This document shows, piece after piece, positions 41,718-50,234 of a stretch of DNA of 58,876 bases. The translations under genes were made by a program, and so were the position numbers. Each line of letters starts with the position of its first letter. Positions within the stretch are counted from its first letter, which is position 1. The notes under the pieces are model-generated. The model saw nothing but the letters and a program-made list of their open reading frames with translations, searched no databases and had not been told where the DNA came from. Source of the DNA: CADEFF01 sp964569315 (lineage in GTDB: Bacteria > Pseudomonadota > Alphaproteobacteria > Dongiales > Dongiaceae); assembly GCA_964569315.1 (NCBI GenBank), contig CAZMUZ010000010.1:1-58876 (forward strand), in the 5' to 3' direction.

Positions 41718-43126
41718 TGAGTGCGGATGAATCGCGGATCGCCGGCGGCGCGCGCGCGGTCGAGCAGCGGCTGCAGAACGCCGAATGGGAGCGCGCCGAC
41801 GTCGCCGCGATGCGTGCCCTGCAATGGTCGAAGCTGAAGGCCCTGCTGGAGAAGACCTGGTCGGTCAACGAGTTCTACCGCGAGCATTGGCGGCAGGCCG
41901 GCATCGACGACATCGCCCGGATCGATTCGCTCGAGGCCTTTCGCGCGAAAGTGCCGACGGTCGAGAAGAAGCATTTCGTCGCCGACCAGGATTCCTGCCC
42001 GCCCTTCGGCAAGCGGCTCGAATATGTGCGCAAGAGCGGCAAGCATTTCCAGGTCTTCATGACCAGCGGCACCACCGGCCAGGGCCAGGAGCTGCATGGC
42101 GAGACGCCGGAGGAGCAGGACGGCACCGCAGCGGTCTATGGCTTCATGCATCGCTGGGCGGGCATGGTGCCGGGCGACCACGCGCTCCTCACCATGTCGC
42201 TCACCATGATGGCGGGCGGCCGGCTCGAATATCTGGGCGCGACGCGCTACGGTCTCACGGTCTCGCCGATCGGCAATTACGACGTGCAGCGCAAGCTCGA
42301 GCTGCTGAAGCGCTTCAAGCCTGCCGCCATCATCGGCACCACCTCCTATTTCGGCCATATGGCCGCGGTCTCGACGGACCATCCGCCGGCAACCGGCCTC
42401 AAGGCTCTCTTCGGCGGCGGCGAGGGCGCCGGGCTCGCCTGGTACAAGCGCATCGAGGCCGAGTGGCAGACGCCGATCTACGACCGCTACGGCTCGACCC
42501 AGTCGCGCAACGACCACATGTTCTCCTGCGAGCATGGCGTCGGCGAGGATGGCCGGCCCGGCATGCTGCACAATATCGAGCCCTATGTGCTGGCCGAGGT
42601 GATCGATCCCGAGACCGGCAACCATGTGAAGGACGGCGAGCATGGCGAGATCGTGCTCACCTCCCTTTATCACACCGACACGCCGCTGATCCGCTGCCGG
42701 ATGCGCGACGTCGCGATCTATCACGAGGGCCGCTATTGCCGCTGCGGCCGTCCCTTCGGCGGCATCGAGGTGGGCTCGGTCAGCCGCAGCGACGACATGC
42801 ATCGCGTGAAGGGCGTGAACATCTGGCCGCAGGCGGTGGACGATCTGTTGTTCGGCATCCCCGAGATCGACGAGTATCTCGTTCATCTGGTCACCGGCGC
42901 CACCGGCGCCGATGAAGGCACTGTCCGGGTGATGCCGAAGGAGACGGCGGCGATCGCCGATGCGGGCGCCTTCGCCGAGCAGGTGCGCGAGCAGCTCCGC
43001 CGCCGCGTCGGCGTCCGCTTCAATATCGAGCTGGTGCCGCAGGGCACCCTGCCGCGCAGCGAATACAAGGCGCGGCGCTGGAAGGACGAACGGGCCTACA
43101 AGGCGGGCACCACGGCGAAAAAGTAG
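41717..43126 (+). CDS. PaaK-like (phenylacetate-CoA ligase family) AMP-dependent ligase
   Basis: A 469-aa adenylate-forming enzyme. The P-loop motif MTSGTTGQGQE (near 112-122), YGSTQSRND and the C-terminal lid with KGVNIWPQAVDDLL are typical of the PaaK branch, which activates aromatic or other carboxylic acids to CoA thioesters. Cys clusters (CEHG; CRCG) hint at a structural metal, as in several PaaK relatives. Coupled to acyl-CoA dehydrogenase B. Confidence 0.86.
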   Translation: MSADESRIAGGARAVEQRLQNAEWERADVAAMRALQWSKLKALLEKTWSVNEFYREHWRQAGIDDIARIDSLEAFRAKVPTVEKKHFVADQDSCPPFGKRLEYVRKSGKHFQVFMTSGTTGQGQELHGETPEEQDGTAAVYGFMHRWAGMVPGDHALLTMSLTMMAGGRLEYLGATRYGLTVSPIGNYDVQRKLELLKRFKPAAIIGTTSYFGHMAAVSTDHPPATGLKALFGGGEGAGLAWYKRIEAEWQTPIYDRYGSTQSRNDHMFSCEHGVGEDGRPGMLHNIEPYVLAEVIDPETGNHVKDGEHGEIVLTSLYHTDTPLIRCRMRDVAIYHEGRYCRCGRPFGGIEVGSVSRSDDMHRVKGVNIWPQAVDDLLFGIPEIDEYLVHLVTGATGADEGTVRVMPKETAAIADAGAFAEQVREQLRRRVGVRFNIELVPQGTLPRSEYKARRWKDERAYKAGTTAKK

Positions 43127-43205
43127 CGGCCCCGCGCTTCGAAAGCGGAGCGACCCGGCCTCCAGTGCTCCGTCTTCGAGGAACCCCGCCAATGACGACG
43201 CATTG

Positions 43206-43712
43206 ATGGGGATGGCTGCTTCCACCGACGTTCCGTCGCGTCGACAGAGCTGGCTCGTCCTCCTCGGCTTCGTGCTGCTCTGCCTCGTCGTCGGCTATAT
43301 CGGAAGCCGGATCGTCGCCGGTCCGGCCGCAACCTGGTATCCGGCGCTCGTGAAGCCGGGCTTCAACCCGCCGGATGGCGTCTTCGGCCCGGTCTGGACC
43401 GCGCTCTACGTCCTCATGGGGGTCGCTGCCTGGCGCGTCTGGCGCACCTCGCCGCAACGGCCCGGCCGGCGGCGCGCGCTCGGGCTCTTCTTCCTGCAGC
43501 TCGCGCTCAACCTCGCCTGGGTGCTGCTGTTCTTCGGCGCCCATGCGATCGGCGCGGCGGCGATCGAGCTCGCCGTGCTCTTCGTCCTCGTGGCGATGAC
43601 CGCCCGCGCTTTCGGCGCGCTCGACCGCGTTGCCGGGCTCCTGCTGCTGCCTTATGCCGCTTGGCTCGCTTTCGCGGCGCTGCTCAATTTCGAAATCTGG
43701 CGACTGAACTGA
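43206..43712 (+). CDS. tspO: TspO/MBR family protein
   Basis: A 168-aa five-helix membrane protein. WYPALVKPGFNPPDGVFGPVWTALYVLMG is the conserved TspO core, and the C-terminal WLAFAALLNFEIWRLN matches the family end. Binds or degrades porphyrins and is linked to tetrapyrrole and redox regulation in alphaproteobacteria. Start at 43206 or 43212 (MGMAAS). Confidence 0.9.
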   Translation: MGMAASTDVPSRRQSWLVLLGFVLLCLVVGYIGSRIVAGPAATWYPALVKPGFNPPDGVFGPVWTALYVLMGVAAWRVWRTSPQRPGRRRALGLFFLQLALNLAWVLLFFGAHAIGAAAIELAVLFVLVAMTARAFGALDRVAGLLLLPYAAWLAFAALLNFEIWRLN

Positions 43713-43750
43713 GCCCCGTTTCCGGCGCGACCGCTCTCGTCGCGAAGGAT

Positions 43751-44077
43751 TCAGGGCTTGAAGATGAAGAAGGCGGCCGCCACCAGGCAGGCGAAGCCGG
43801 CGAGGTGGTTCCAGCGCAGCGCCTCGCCGAGATAGAGCACCGAGAACCCGGCGAAGACCACGAGGGTGATGATCTCCTGGATCGTCTTGAGCTGCGCGCC
43901 GGTGAAGGTGCCGTAGCCCATCCGGTTCGCCGGCACCTGCAGGCAATATTCGAAGAAGGCGATGCCCCAGCTCGCCGCGATGGCGAGCCAGAGCGGCGAG
44001 TGCGGATATTTGAGATGCCCGTACCAGGCGAAGGTCATGAAGATGTTCGAGCCGATCAGCAGGATGATGGTCCACAT
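43751..44077 (-). CDS. DUF486 small membrane protein (DMT superfamily)
   Basis: A 108-aa protein with four hydrophobic helices. LLIGSNIFMTFAWYGHLKY and AFFEYCLQVPANRMGYGTF are the DUF486 signature. It resembles half of an EmrE-like transporter, but no function is established. Confidence 0.85.
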   Translation of the reverse strand: MWTIILLIGSNIFMTFAWYGHLKYPHSPLWLAIAASWGIAFFEYCLQVPANRMGYGTFTGAQLKTIQEIITLVVFAGFSVLYLGEALRWNHLAGFACLVAAAFFIFKP

Positions 44078-44182
44078 GGCGATGCGTTCCTGGAGGATGC
44101 GGTCTTGCGGGGTGAAGGGGTTCGGACGGACGAGGGGCGTGCCGGCGGGGGCCGGTCGCGGATCTTGCTTGCGGGTGGGCGC

Positions 44183-44380
44183 CTAGAGCGGGGGCGACAG
44201 GCTGTCGTCGTAGTGGCGGAGCGCGCGTTCGGCGAGCCAGGCGACGAGGAGATAGACGATCACCAGCAGGACGATCTCGCCGGCGATCGAGTGGAAGCCG
44301 AGCAGCCAGGCAAGCCGCAGGGCGAGATAGGCGCCCAGCACGCCCAGGACCCCCGGGACCCGGTGGATGATCGCGTTCAT
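44183..44380 (-). CDS. Small two-helix membrane protein, unknown
   Basis: A 65-aa protein with two hydrophobic segments (~8-28 and ~33-50) separated by a short HSIAGE turn, then a basic/acidic tail (AERALRHYDDS). No family was recognised. ATG at 44380 with a GAGGGGTACC ribosome-binding region. Possible small transmembrane regulator or stress protein. Confidence 0.55.
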   Translation of the reverse strand: MNAIIHRVPGVLGVLGAYLALRLAWLLGFHSIAGEIVLLVIVYLLVAWLAERALRHYDDSLSPPL

Positions 44381-44521
44381 GGTACCCCTCGTTGCGGCTC
44401 GATTCCGATGCGGGAAGGCTAGCCTGCCGCTCGGCCGGCGGCCAGACCGATCGGGAAACCGCTTGTCGCGCGCCTTCCGACGCGGCCAAATCGAAGGCGA
44501 GGGAGCGGTGAAGGGGCCGTC

Positions 44522-46138
44522 ATGCTGTGGGATGCCATCGTCGTCGGCGCGGGCCATAACGGCCTGACGGCGGCCGCCTATCTGGGCAAGGCCGGGCTGC
44601 GGACGCTGGTGCTGGAGCGCGCGCCGGTCGTCGGCGGTGCCGCGATCAGCGAGGAATTCCATCCGGGCTACCGGAACTCGGTTGCGTCCTACACCGTCAG
44701 CCTGCTGCGGCCGGAGGTGATCGCCGATCTCGATTTGCCGCGCCACGGCTACCGGACGATCCCTTATAGCGGCGCCCTCAAGCTCTTCGCCGACGGCCGC
44801 ACGCTCTTCACCAACGGCGACCCCGCGCATGACCGCGCGGCGATCGGCCGTTTCTCCAATCGCGACTACGACAATCTCGAGCGGTTCTACGCGATGATCC
44901 AGCGGGTGGGCGCCGTCGTCCGCGCGCAATGGCTGGTCGAGCCGCCGGACCTCGGCGGCGGTTTCCTCGAGCTGCTGTCGCTGCTGAAGGCGGGGCGCGA
45001 GGCACGGGCGCTGACGCCCGAGCTCCGGCATTTCCTGCTGCAGCTCTCCGCGACGAGCGCCAATGCGATCGTCGATCGCTGGCTCGACAGCGAGGCGATC
45101 CGGAACGAGCTCGCCGCCCATTGCGTCTCCGGAAATTTCGCGAGCCTCGACCAGCCGGGTTCGGCGATCCCCTTCTTCCATCATGCGCTCGGCGAGTTCG
45201 AGGGCCGGCGCGGGAGCTGGGGTCTGGTGCGCGGCGGCATGGGAAGGATCAGCGACGCCATGGCGGCGGCGGCCTGCGAGGCGGGCGTCGAGATCCGCAC
45301 CGCAGCACCGATCGCGCGGATCCTGATCGAGGACGGCCGCGCCACCGGCGTGCGGCTCGAATCGGGCGAGGAGATCCGCGCCCATACGGTGCTCTCCAAC
45401 GCCGATCCCAAGCGCACCTTCCTCGGCCTCGTCGGCGAGGAACATCTGGAGCCGTCCTTCGCGGCCGACATCCGGCATATCCGCATGGGCCATGCGTCGC
45501 TCAGGATGAACCTCGCCTTGTCGGCGGCGCCCGAATTCGCCCATGTCGATGCGGCGGACGCGACCGCGGCGCTCGGCGCCTCGGTCGTGATGTTCCCCGA
45601 TCGCGCGACGATCGAGGCGAACTACCGCACCGCCCTCGCCGGCGGCATTCCGGAGGAGCCCTACGTCAATCTCGTGGTCCCCTCCGCGCTCGACGACAGC
45701 CTGGCGCCGCCCGGCCATCACGTGATGAGCCTGCTCTGTAAATATTTCCCGTACCGCCTCGCCGGCGGCGAAAGCTGGGACCGCATCGGCGGACGTGTGG
45801 CGGACGGCATCCTCGCGAAGCTGGAGCGGCATATCCCTAACCTGCGCCGGATCACCGTCGCGCGGCAGCTCCTGACGCCGCTCGATATCGAGCGGCGCTT
45901 CGGGCTCACCGAAGGCGACATCTTCCACGGGCGTCACGATCTGGATCAAATCCTGAGCCTGCGGCCGCATCCCGCCGCCGCGCGCTACCGGACGCCCGTC
46001 CCGGGCCTCTATCTCTGCGGTTCGGGGAGCCACCCGGGCGGCGGCGTCAGCGGCGCGCCCGGGCGCAACGCCGCCCGTCGGGTCATGCGCGATTTCGGCC
46101 GGCGGCCGCGCAGCCGGGCCGCACGAGGCAAGTCCTGA
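44522..46138 (+). CDS. PYROXD2-like phytoene-dehydrogenase-family oxidoreductase
   Basis: A 538-aa FAD protein. The N-terminus MLWDAIVVGAGHNGLTAAAYLGKAG has the GxGxxG motif with the GAGHNG variant of the PYROXD2/CrtI-related family; the C-terminus closes with the FAD-binding LYLCGSGSHPGGGVSGAPGRNAA segment. Substrate unknown; no carotenoid genes are nearby, so phytoene desaturation is unlikely. Confidence 0.86.
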   Translation: MLWDAIVVGAGHNGLTAAAYLGKAGLRTLVLERAPVVGGAAISEEFHPGYRNSVASYTVSLLRPEVIADLDLPRHGYRTIPYSGALKLFADGRTLFTNGDPAHDRAAIGRFSNRDYDNLERFYAMIQRVGAVVRAQWLVEPPDLGGGFLELLSLLKAGREARALTPELRHFLLQLSATSANAIVDRWLDSEAIRNELAAHCVSGNFASLDQPGSAIPFFHHALGEFEGRRGSWGLVRGGMGRISDAMAAAACEAGVEIRTAAPIARILIEDGRATGVRLESGEEIRAHTVLSNADPKRTFLGLVGEEHLEPSFAADIRHIRMGHASLRMNLALSAAPEFAHVDAADATAALGASVVMFPDRATIEANYRTALAGGIPEEPYVNLVVPSALDDSLAPPGHHVMSLLCKYFPYRLAGGESWDRIGGRVADGILAKLERHIPNLRRITVARQLLTPLDIERRFGLTEGDIFHGRHDLDQILSLRPHPAAARYRTPVPGLYLCGSGSHPGGGVSGAPGRNAARRVMRDFGRRPRSRAARGKS

Positions 46139-46167
46139 CGCTCACGGTCCGACGCCCGAAGCGCCGG

Positions 46168-46638
46168 TCAGTGCTCGGCTTGCGACTGCAGATAGTTCTG
46201 CAGCCCCATCTTGTCGACGAGTTCGAGCTGCGTCTCGAGATAGTCGACATGCTTCTCGGTGTCTTCGAGGATGGAGCGCAGCAGATCGCGCGTCACGAAA
46301 TCGCGCGCGCCTTCGCAGATCGTGATGGAATCGACGAGCGTGACGCGGCTGTTGCGCTCGCTCTCGAGGTCGGCGGCAAGCCCTTCGGGCACCGTCTCGC
46401 CGATGCGGAGCTTGCCGAGATCCTGGAGGTTGGGGAGACCTTCGAGGAGCAGGATGCGCTGCACGAGCCGGTCGGCGTGCTTCATCTCCTCGATCGATTC
46501 CTCGTACTCGTGCTTGCCGAGACGGGTGAAGCCCCAGTTCTCGTACATCCGCGCATGCAGGAAATACTGGTTGATCGCGGTGAGCTCGTTCGTGAGAACG
46601 AGATTGAGCTGCGCGAGGACCTTCTTGTCGCCTTTCAT
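46168..46638 (-). CDS. bfr: Bacterioferritin
   Basis: A 156-aa ferritin-like subunit. Ferroxidase ligands E18, E51 and H54 and the heme-ligating Met52 are present, so it should form a heme-containing 24-mer iron store. Preceded 33 bases upstream by the Bfd gene, its physiological reductant, in one operon. Confidence 0.93.
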   Translation of the reverse strand: MKGDKKVLAQLNLVLTNELTAINQYFLHARMYENWGFTRLGKHEYEESIEEMKHADRLVQRILLLEGLPNLQDLGKLRIGETVPEGLAADLESERNSRVTLVDSITICEGARDFVTRDLLRSILEDTEKHVDYLETQLELVDKMGLQNYLQSQAEH

Positions 46639-46671
46639 GCGAACCTCCCCGCCGACCGGCGAGGTCGGCTG

Positions 46672-46884
46672 TTACTCGGCGGCGACCGGGACGCGGGTCG
46701 CCAACTGCACGCGCTCGATGAGCTGCCTCAGCTCGCCGACGCATTTGCCGCAACGGGGCCGGCAGCCGAAACCCTCGAAGAGCGCCGCCACCGAAGAAAG
46801 CGGACAGGCGCCGGTTTCGGCGCAGGGTTTCAGCGCTTCGTGGACGGAACGCTCGTTTAGCCCATTGCAATTGCAGAGATACAT
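46672..46884 (-). CDS. bfd: Bacterioferritin-associated ferredoxin (Bfd-like)
   Basis: A 70-aa BFD-like [2Fe-2S] protein: C4-x-C6 and C45-x2-C48 (CGKC) form the cluster, with extra Cys at 21, 27 and 41. It delivers electrons to bacterioferritin to mobilise iron. The ATG at 46884 gives the usual MYLCNCNGL start; an upstream in-frame GTG at 46905 is less likely. Confidence 0.88.
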   Translation of the reverse strand: MYLCNCNGLNERSVHEALKPCAETGACPLSSVAALFEGFGCRPRCGKCVGELRQLIERVQLATRVPVAAE

Positions 46885-46947
46885 GACGCGGGGGTCGCCT
46901 GCCACAGCCTTGCCAAGGTGTCCCTTTTAAGGCACTATCCATGCGAT

Positions 46948-46962
46948 TGCAAATCACTCGCA
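46948..46962 (-). promoter_or_regulatory. Candidate Fur/Irr-type box upstream of bfd
   Basis: TGCAAATCACTCGCA is an imperfect palindrome around C46955 within a longer TGCGA…TCGCA arrangement (46942-46962), in a locally AT-rich stretch 64 bases before the bfd ATG. Iron control of bfd-bfr is expected from the family; which regulator binds is inferred. Confidence 0.4.
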
Positions 46963-47093
46963 TACGCACGGCAAAGCCACGGCAATATGCTGATTTGGAA
47001 AGGGCTTACGCCCTCGCGGCTCGCTTCGGTGCTGGCCTGGTTCGCGCAAACCGGCCGCAGTGGCGCCCCTGCGGCCGAAAAGCGCCCTGTCGA

Positions 47094-47279
47094 TTACTCG
47101 ACCGTCGCCAGCCCCAGCATCAAGGACTGACCGGCGACGCAGCCGATCGCCGCGCCCACGAGGCCGGCCTTCAGGCGATTCCTCGGGAAGAAGAACGCGC
47201 CGGCTGCCGCCCCGAGCAGGGTCGGCAGCAGCACATAGAGCGCGTAAAGCGAGATCAGCGATCCGGCGCTTCCGCTCAT
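47094..47279 (-). CDS. Small hydrophobic protein, unknown
   Basis: A 61-aa protein with two predicted helices (LISLYALYVLLPTLLGAAAGAFF and LKAGLVGAAIGCVAGQSLML) split by a basic FPRNR turn. The start overlaps the cupin stop (ATGA), so it is translated after that protein. No family recognised. Confidence 0.5.
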   Translation of the reverse strand: MSGSAGSLISLYALYVLLPTLLGAAAGAFFFPRNRLKAGLVGAAIGCVAGQSLMLGLATVE

Positions 47280-47650
47280 TCGAAGACGATGTAGACCTTG
47301 CGGACGGTGTCCTTCACGTCCCAGATGCCGTTGCTGTTGGCCGGGAAGAAGATGCTGTCGCCCGCCTCGATGTCGATGCGCGTGCCGTCGTCATGGATGA
47401 AGGCGCAGCGGCCGGCGACGAAATGGCAGAACTCGGCCTTCTTCACCTGCCGGCGCCATACCCCCGGCGAGCATTCCCACACGCCGCTCTCGACCTTCTT
47501 GTCCGGGCTCGCGGCGATCTCGCAGCCGCGCAGGTGCGAGACCGGCTGTCCCTGCGGCAGGCCGACCGGACCCCAATCGGCGAGCTGCGCGCTGCCGATC
47601 TTCGCCGCCTGCTTCATCATCGTCATCTTCATCGCCGTCGTTACGCTCAT
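47276..47650 (-). CDS. Cupin-domain protein (DUF861 / ureidoglycine-aminohydrolase-like)
   Basis: A 124-aa single cupin. VWECSPGVWRRQVKKAEFCHFVAGRCAFIHDDG and IEAGDSIFFPANSNGIWDV match the DUF861 (EutQ-like) cupin family, which includes ureidoglycine aminohydrolase. Start at ATG 47650. Function beyond the fold is unknown. Coupled to the small membrane protein. Confidence 0.8.
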   Translation of the reverse strand: MSVTTAMKMTMMKQAAKIGSAQLADWGPVGLPQGQPVSHLRGCEIAASPDKKVESGVWECSPGVWRRQVKKAEFCHFVAGRCAFIHDDGTRIDIEAGDSIFFPANSNGIWDVKDTVRKVYIVFE

Positions 47651-47700
47651 CGTTCCATCTCCTCTCGAGGCGCCGCCGCTCGGAACGGCGGCCGTTCGTT

Positions 47701-49131
47701 TCAAATTCCGGCCGCGGCGACCGCCGCGGCGATCGCGAGCGGTCGGACGTGGTTCGCGTCGAAGAACCGCTCGGGCCGTCCGCGCAGCGCCGCATCCGAG
47801 GTCGCGGCGAAAAGGTCGATATAGCCGGCCCCGGCGGCCCCGGCCGCTTCTGCGAGCTTGGCGTTGTAGAGCGCGACCAGATCGAGATAGCGCCGCCGCA
47901 GCTTCTGGTCGATCACGTCGAGCGGCGCGTTGCTCGCCGCCGGGCCCTGCAGCACGAGCCTGAGCTTGCGGCGCTTCGCGCTCCAGCCGATCCAGTCGGC
48001 ATAGAGCGACACGGTGCGCTCGATGATCGCCTCGCCGTCGAGGCTCGGATCCTTCCGGAGATCCTGCATGAAGCCGCTGGTGTAGCGGCAATCGAGATCG
48101 CCGACCGAGGCGATCACGAGCTGCCCGGCGGGCTGCCGGTCGAGTGCCGCCTCGAAGGCGGTGCGACAGGCATTGTTCGCGCGCCGCACGAGATGGAAGG
48201 CGCGGCAACCGGGCACGAAGGCCGGCAGGATCCGGGTCGGCGCGCCGCCGATCGGCAGCACGAGATGGGCCGCGGCCAGCACCTGCGCATCGCCGATCGC
48301 GCTCGCGCTCGCCGTCGGCGACCCGGCATAGGGCGCTTCGCTCTTCTGCCGCTCGGCGAAGAGCGCTTCCATATGCTTGTGATAGCTCTCATAGACGTCT
48401 TCGCTGCGCCCGCCGCGCGCGGCGGCGGCGCGGTCCGCGGCCGCGAGCCAGGCGGCGCAGTCCGGCAGGGCATTCCGGTGCCAGGCGGCGATCGCCTTCA
48501 GCACCGCCTCGCGATAGCGGTTGCGGGGATCGGCCGGCTCGTCGAGCGCCTCGAGCCCCGCATGGTCGCCCGCCGCCAGCAAGGCCATCGCATAGCCGGT
48601 TGCCGGATCGACGGGCGCCGGCTCGGCGCGGCGCGCGATCGCGAAATGGCGCAGCGCGTCGGCGAGCTCGCCCCGCTCGCGCTGCAGCATCCCCATCACC
48701 TGCTCGGCGTCCGGGAAATCCGGCTGCAGGGCAAGCGCGCGCTTGCAGGCCTCGTAGGCGTCCTCGGGCCGCTCGAGCTGCACCCAGAGCACCGCCTGGC
48801 GCAGCAGCAGCGGGCCGGTCTGCGGCTCGAGCGTCTTCGCCGCGGCCAGCTCCCCGGCCGCTTCCGCCGGCTGCTTCAGCACGAAATGCGCCTCGGCGAG
48901 GCCGGTACGGAAGAGCGGGTTGCCCGGCTCGAGCCGCACCGATTCGCCGAGCGCCTGCATCGCCTCGGCATTGCGGCCCTGCTGGTGATGCACGAGACCC
49001 AGGAGATGATGGGCGAGCCCGTTCCCGGGTTCCGCCCGCGCGACCTGGCGATAGATGTCGGCGGCTTCGGCGAGGCGGCCCTGCCGATGGTAGAACCGGC
49101 CGTTATCGAGCAGCCGTTGATTTTCCTGCAC
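47701..49131 (-). CDS. TPR protein with C-terminal SGNH-like domain
   Basis: A 476-aa protein. TPR repeats occupy ~5-215 (GRLAEAADIYRQVARAEPGN, GRNAEAMQALGESVRLEPGN and others). The C-terminal ~275-476 has the layout of the SGNH-like domain fused to TPRs in other bacteria: block I reads I279-G280-D281-A282-Q283 where GDSH is usual, then VGDLDCR (344-349) and D458-x2-H461. The Ser nucleophile is missing, so it may be non-hydrolytic or use another residue. No signal peptide. Confidence 0.78.
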   Translation of the reverse strand: MQENQRLLDNGRFYHRQGRLAEAADIYRQVARAEPGNGLAHHLLGLVHHQQGRNAEAMQALGESVRLEPGNPLFRTGLAEAHFVLKQPAEAAGELAAAKTLEPQTGPLLLRQAVLWVQLERPEDAYEACKRALALQPDFPDAEQVMGMLQRERGELADALRHFAIARRAEPAPVDPATGYAMALLAAGDHAGLEALDEPADPRNRYREAVLKAIAAWHRNALPDCAAWLAAADRAAAARGGRSEDVYESYHKHMEALFAERQKSEAPYAGSPTASASAIGDAQVLAAAHLVLPIGGAPTRILPAFVPGCRAFHLVRRANNACRTAFEAALDRQPAGQLVIASVGDLDCRYTSGFMQDLRKDPSLDGEAIIERTVSLYADWIGWSAKRRKLRLVLQGPAASNAPLDVIDQKLRRRYLDLVALYNAKLAEAAGAAGAGYIDLFAATSDAALRGRPERFFDANHVRPLAIAAAVAAAGI

Positions 49132-49390
49132 TGCCAGCCTGCCTTGGAATCCGCTGTCGGAAGATGCCGCCGGAGGGCGCCCCTCGAGGCGGCGGCACTA
49201 TGCCGAGATTGGCGGTGGCGGGCAACCGCATCGGCCGGCGGGCGGGCAGATTGGGTTAAGGAATTCTTCCGCGCTTCGCGCGCCGGCGCGAGGGGAACGA
49301 TCGGCCGCGGGCAAGGCGGCGCGAAGGCGAGCCGGCCGGCGCGAGCTGCCGGCGGATCGTGGGCATGGCCGGGACTCGATCGTGCGAACG

Positions 49391-49423
49391 GGCGATGACG
49401 GGTCGATCCTCCCGGTCATCGCC
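49391..49423 (-). terminator. Hairpin after the cold-shock gene
   Basis: GGCGATGACCGGG (complement of 49411-49423) pairs with CCCGTCATCGCC (complement of 49391-49402) with one bulge, 3 bases after the csp stop. It lacks a T run; likely a weak or factor-assisted terminator. Confidence 0.45.
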
Positions 49424-49425
49424 GC

Positions 49426-49635
49426 TCAATTGACGAGTGCCAGATTCTCGGCCGATTGCCGGCCGTCCTTGCTCGTCTGGATCTCGAACCCGATCTTCTG
49501 CCCTTCCTTCAGCGTCTGTAGCCCGGCGCGCTGCACCGCCGTGATGTGGACGAAGATGTCCTTCGTGCCGCCGTCGGGATGAATGAAGCCGTATCCCTTG
49601 GTCGGGTTGAACCATTTCACCGTGCCAGTCGTCAT
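49426..49635 (-). CDS. cspA: Cold-shock protein (CspA family)
   Basis: A 69-aa single OB-fold RNA/DNA chaperone with RNP1 KGYGFI and RNP2 DIFVHI. Preceded by CAAGGAGA. Length and sequence are typical. Confidence 0.92.
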   Translation of the reverse strand: MTTGTVKWFNPTKGYGFIHPDGGTKDIFVHITAVQRAGLQTLKEGQKIGFEIQTSKDGRQSAENLALVN

Positions 49636-49937
49636 CGAGGTCTCCTTGGATCGAAAGCTAAGCCGATAGGCCCGCGGGAGAGCGGGCGTTGAGGCAATCG
49701 GCTGATCGGGATTCGGTTCCGGTGGGCCCGGTCACGCGACCGGCTTCGGCGTCATGCGCCGCGGTCTCTGCGCGATGCGTCGCGACCCGTGCGCTGTGCG
49801 CCGCGGTCCCTGCGCGCGCGGGAAGGTCGCGGCGGCTGCCGCCTCTCGACCGGTCGCGCTCCGGCAACGCTGTTGCGCGAAGGCGCGACCGGTCGGTCGC
49901 GGCATCGATTGAGGTGAGGCGACTATCGATGCCGAGA
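49636..49937. other. GC-rich intergenic stretch with a duplicated 18-base motif
   Basis: No gene is supported. It contains two near-identical copies of CGCCGCGGTC[T/C]CTGCGCG (starting near 49758 and 49799) about 41 bases apart, and CGACCGGTCG-type inverted motifs near 49853 and 49887. Part of it is the 5' region of csp. Confidence 0.5.
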
Positions 49938-50234
49938 TCAGGCACGGGGTTCATCGTCGCAAGGCGTATCCTCTTCACGGCGCGGCTCGGCGGCGGCGAG
50001 CGGGATGGGCGGCGCGGACGGCCAGGCCCTCTCGCACAGATCCTCGAACAGGTCGCAGGGCCGCAGCGCGGCGGCGCCATTCGCGATGACGAAAGTCGGG
50101 GATCGGGAAATCGTTCCTTCATCCAGGTTGTCGTTCGCCGTTACACCGTGCCCGAAAGCGCGGAGCCAGCGGCCTGCCGTGATTGACGGGTCGTCTCGAT
50201 CGGGCGTTGGACGGCCGTCGGCCTGTCGAGCCAT
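49938..50234 (-). CDS. Hypothetical protein (ANDN-type)
   Basis: A possible 98-aa protein from ATG 50234, with VTANDNLDEG near residue 31 and an acidic C-terminus. Small alphaproteobacterial hypothetical proteins often carry an ANDN motif, which is the only reason to favour coding over a chance frame. No ribosome-binding site stands out. Confidence 0.3.
   Translation of the reverse strand: MARQADGRPTPDRDDPSITAGRWLRAFGHGVTANDNLDEGTISRSPTFVIANGAAALRPCDLFEDLCERAWPSAPPIPLAAAEPRREEDTPCDDEPRA

Noticed and set aside
44522..46138. Carotenoid phytoene desaturase (crtI)
   Set aside because: Overall motifs fit the PYROXD2 branch and no crtB/crtE genes are nearby.
49658..50122. A 154-codon minus-strand frame upstream of csp
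   Set aside because: Arg/Ser/Ala-rich sequence with DNA-level repeats, overlapping the csp leader; no coding signature.
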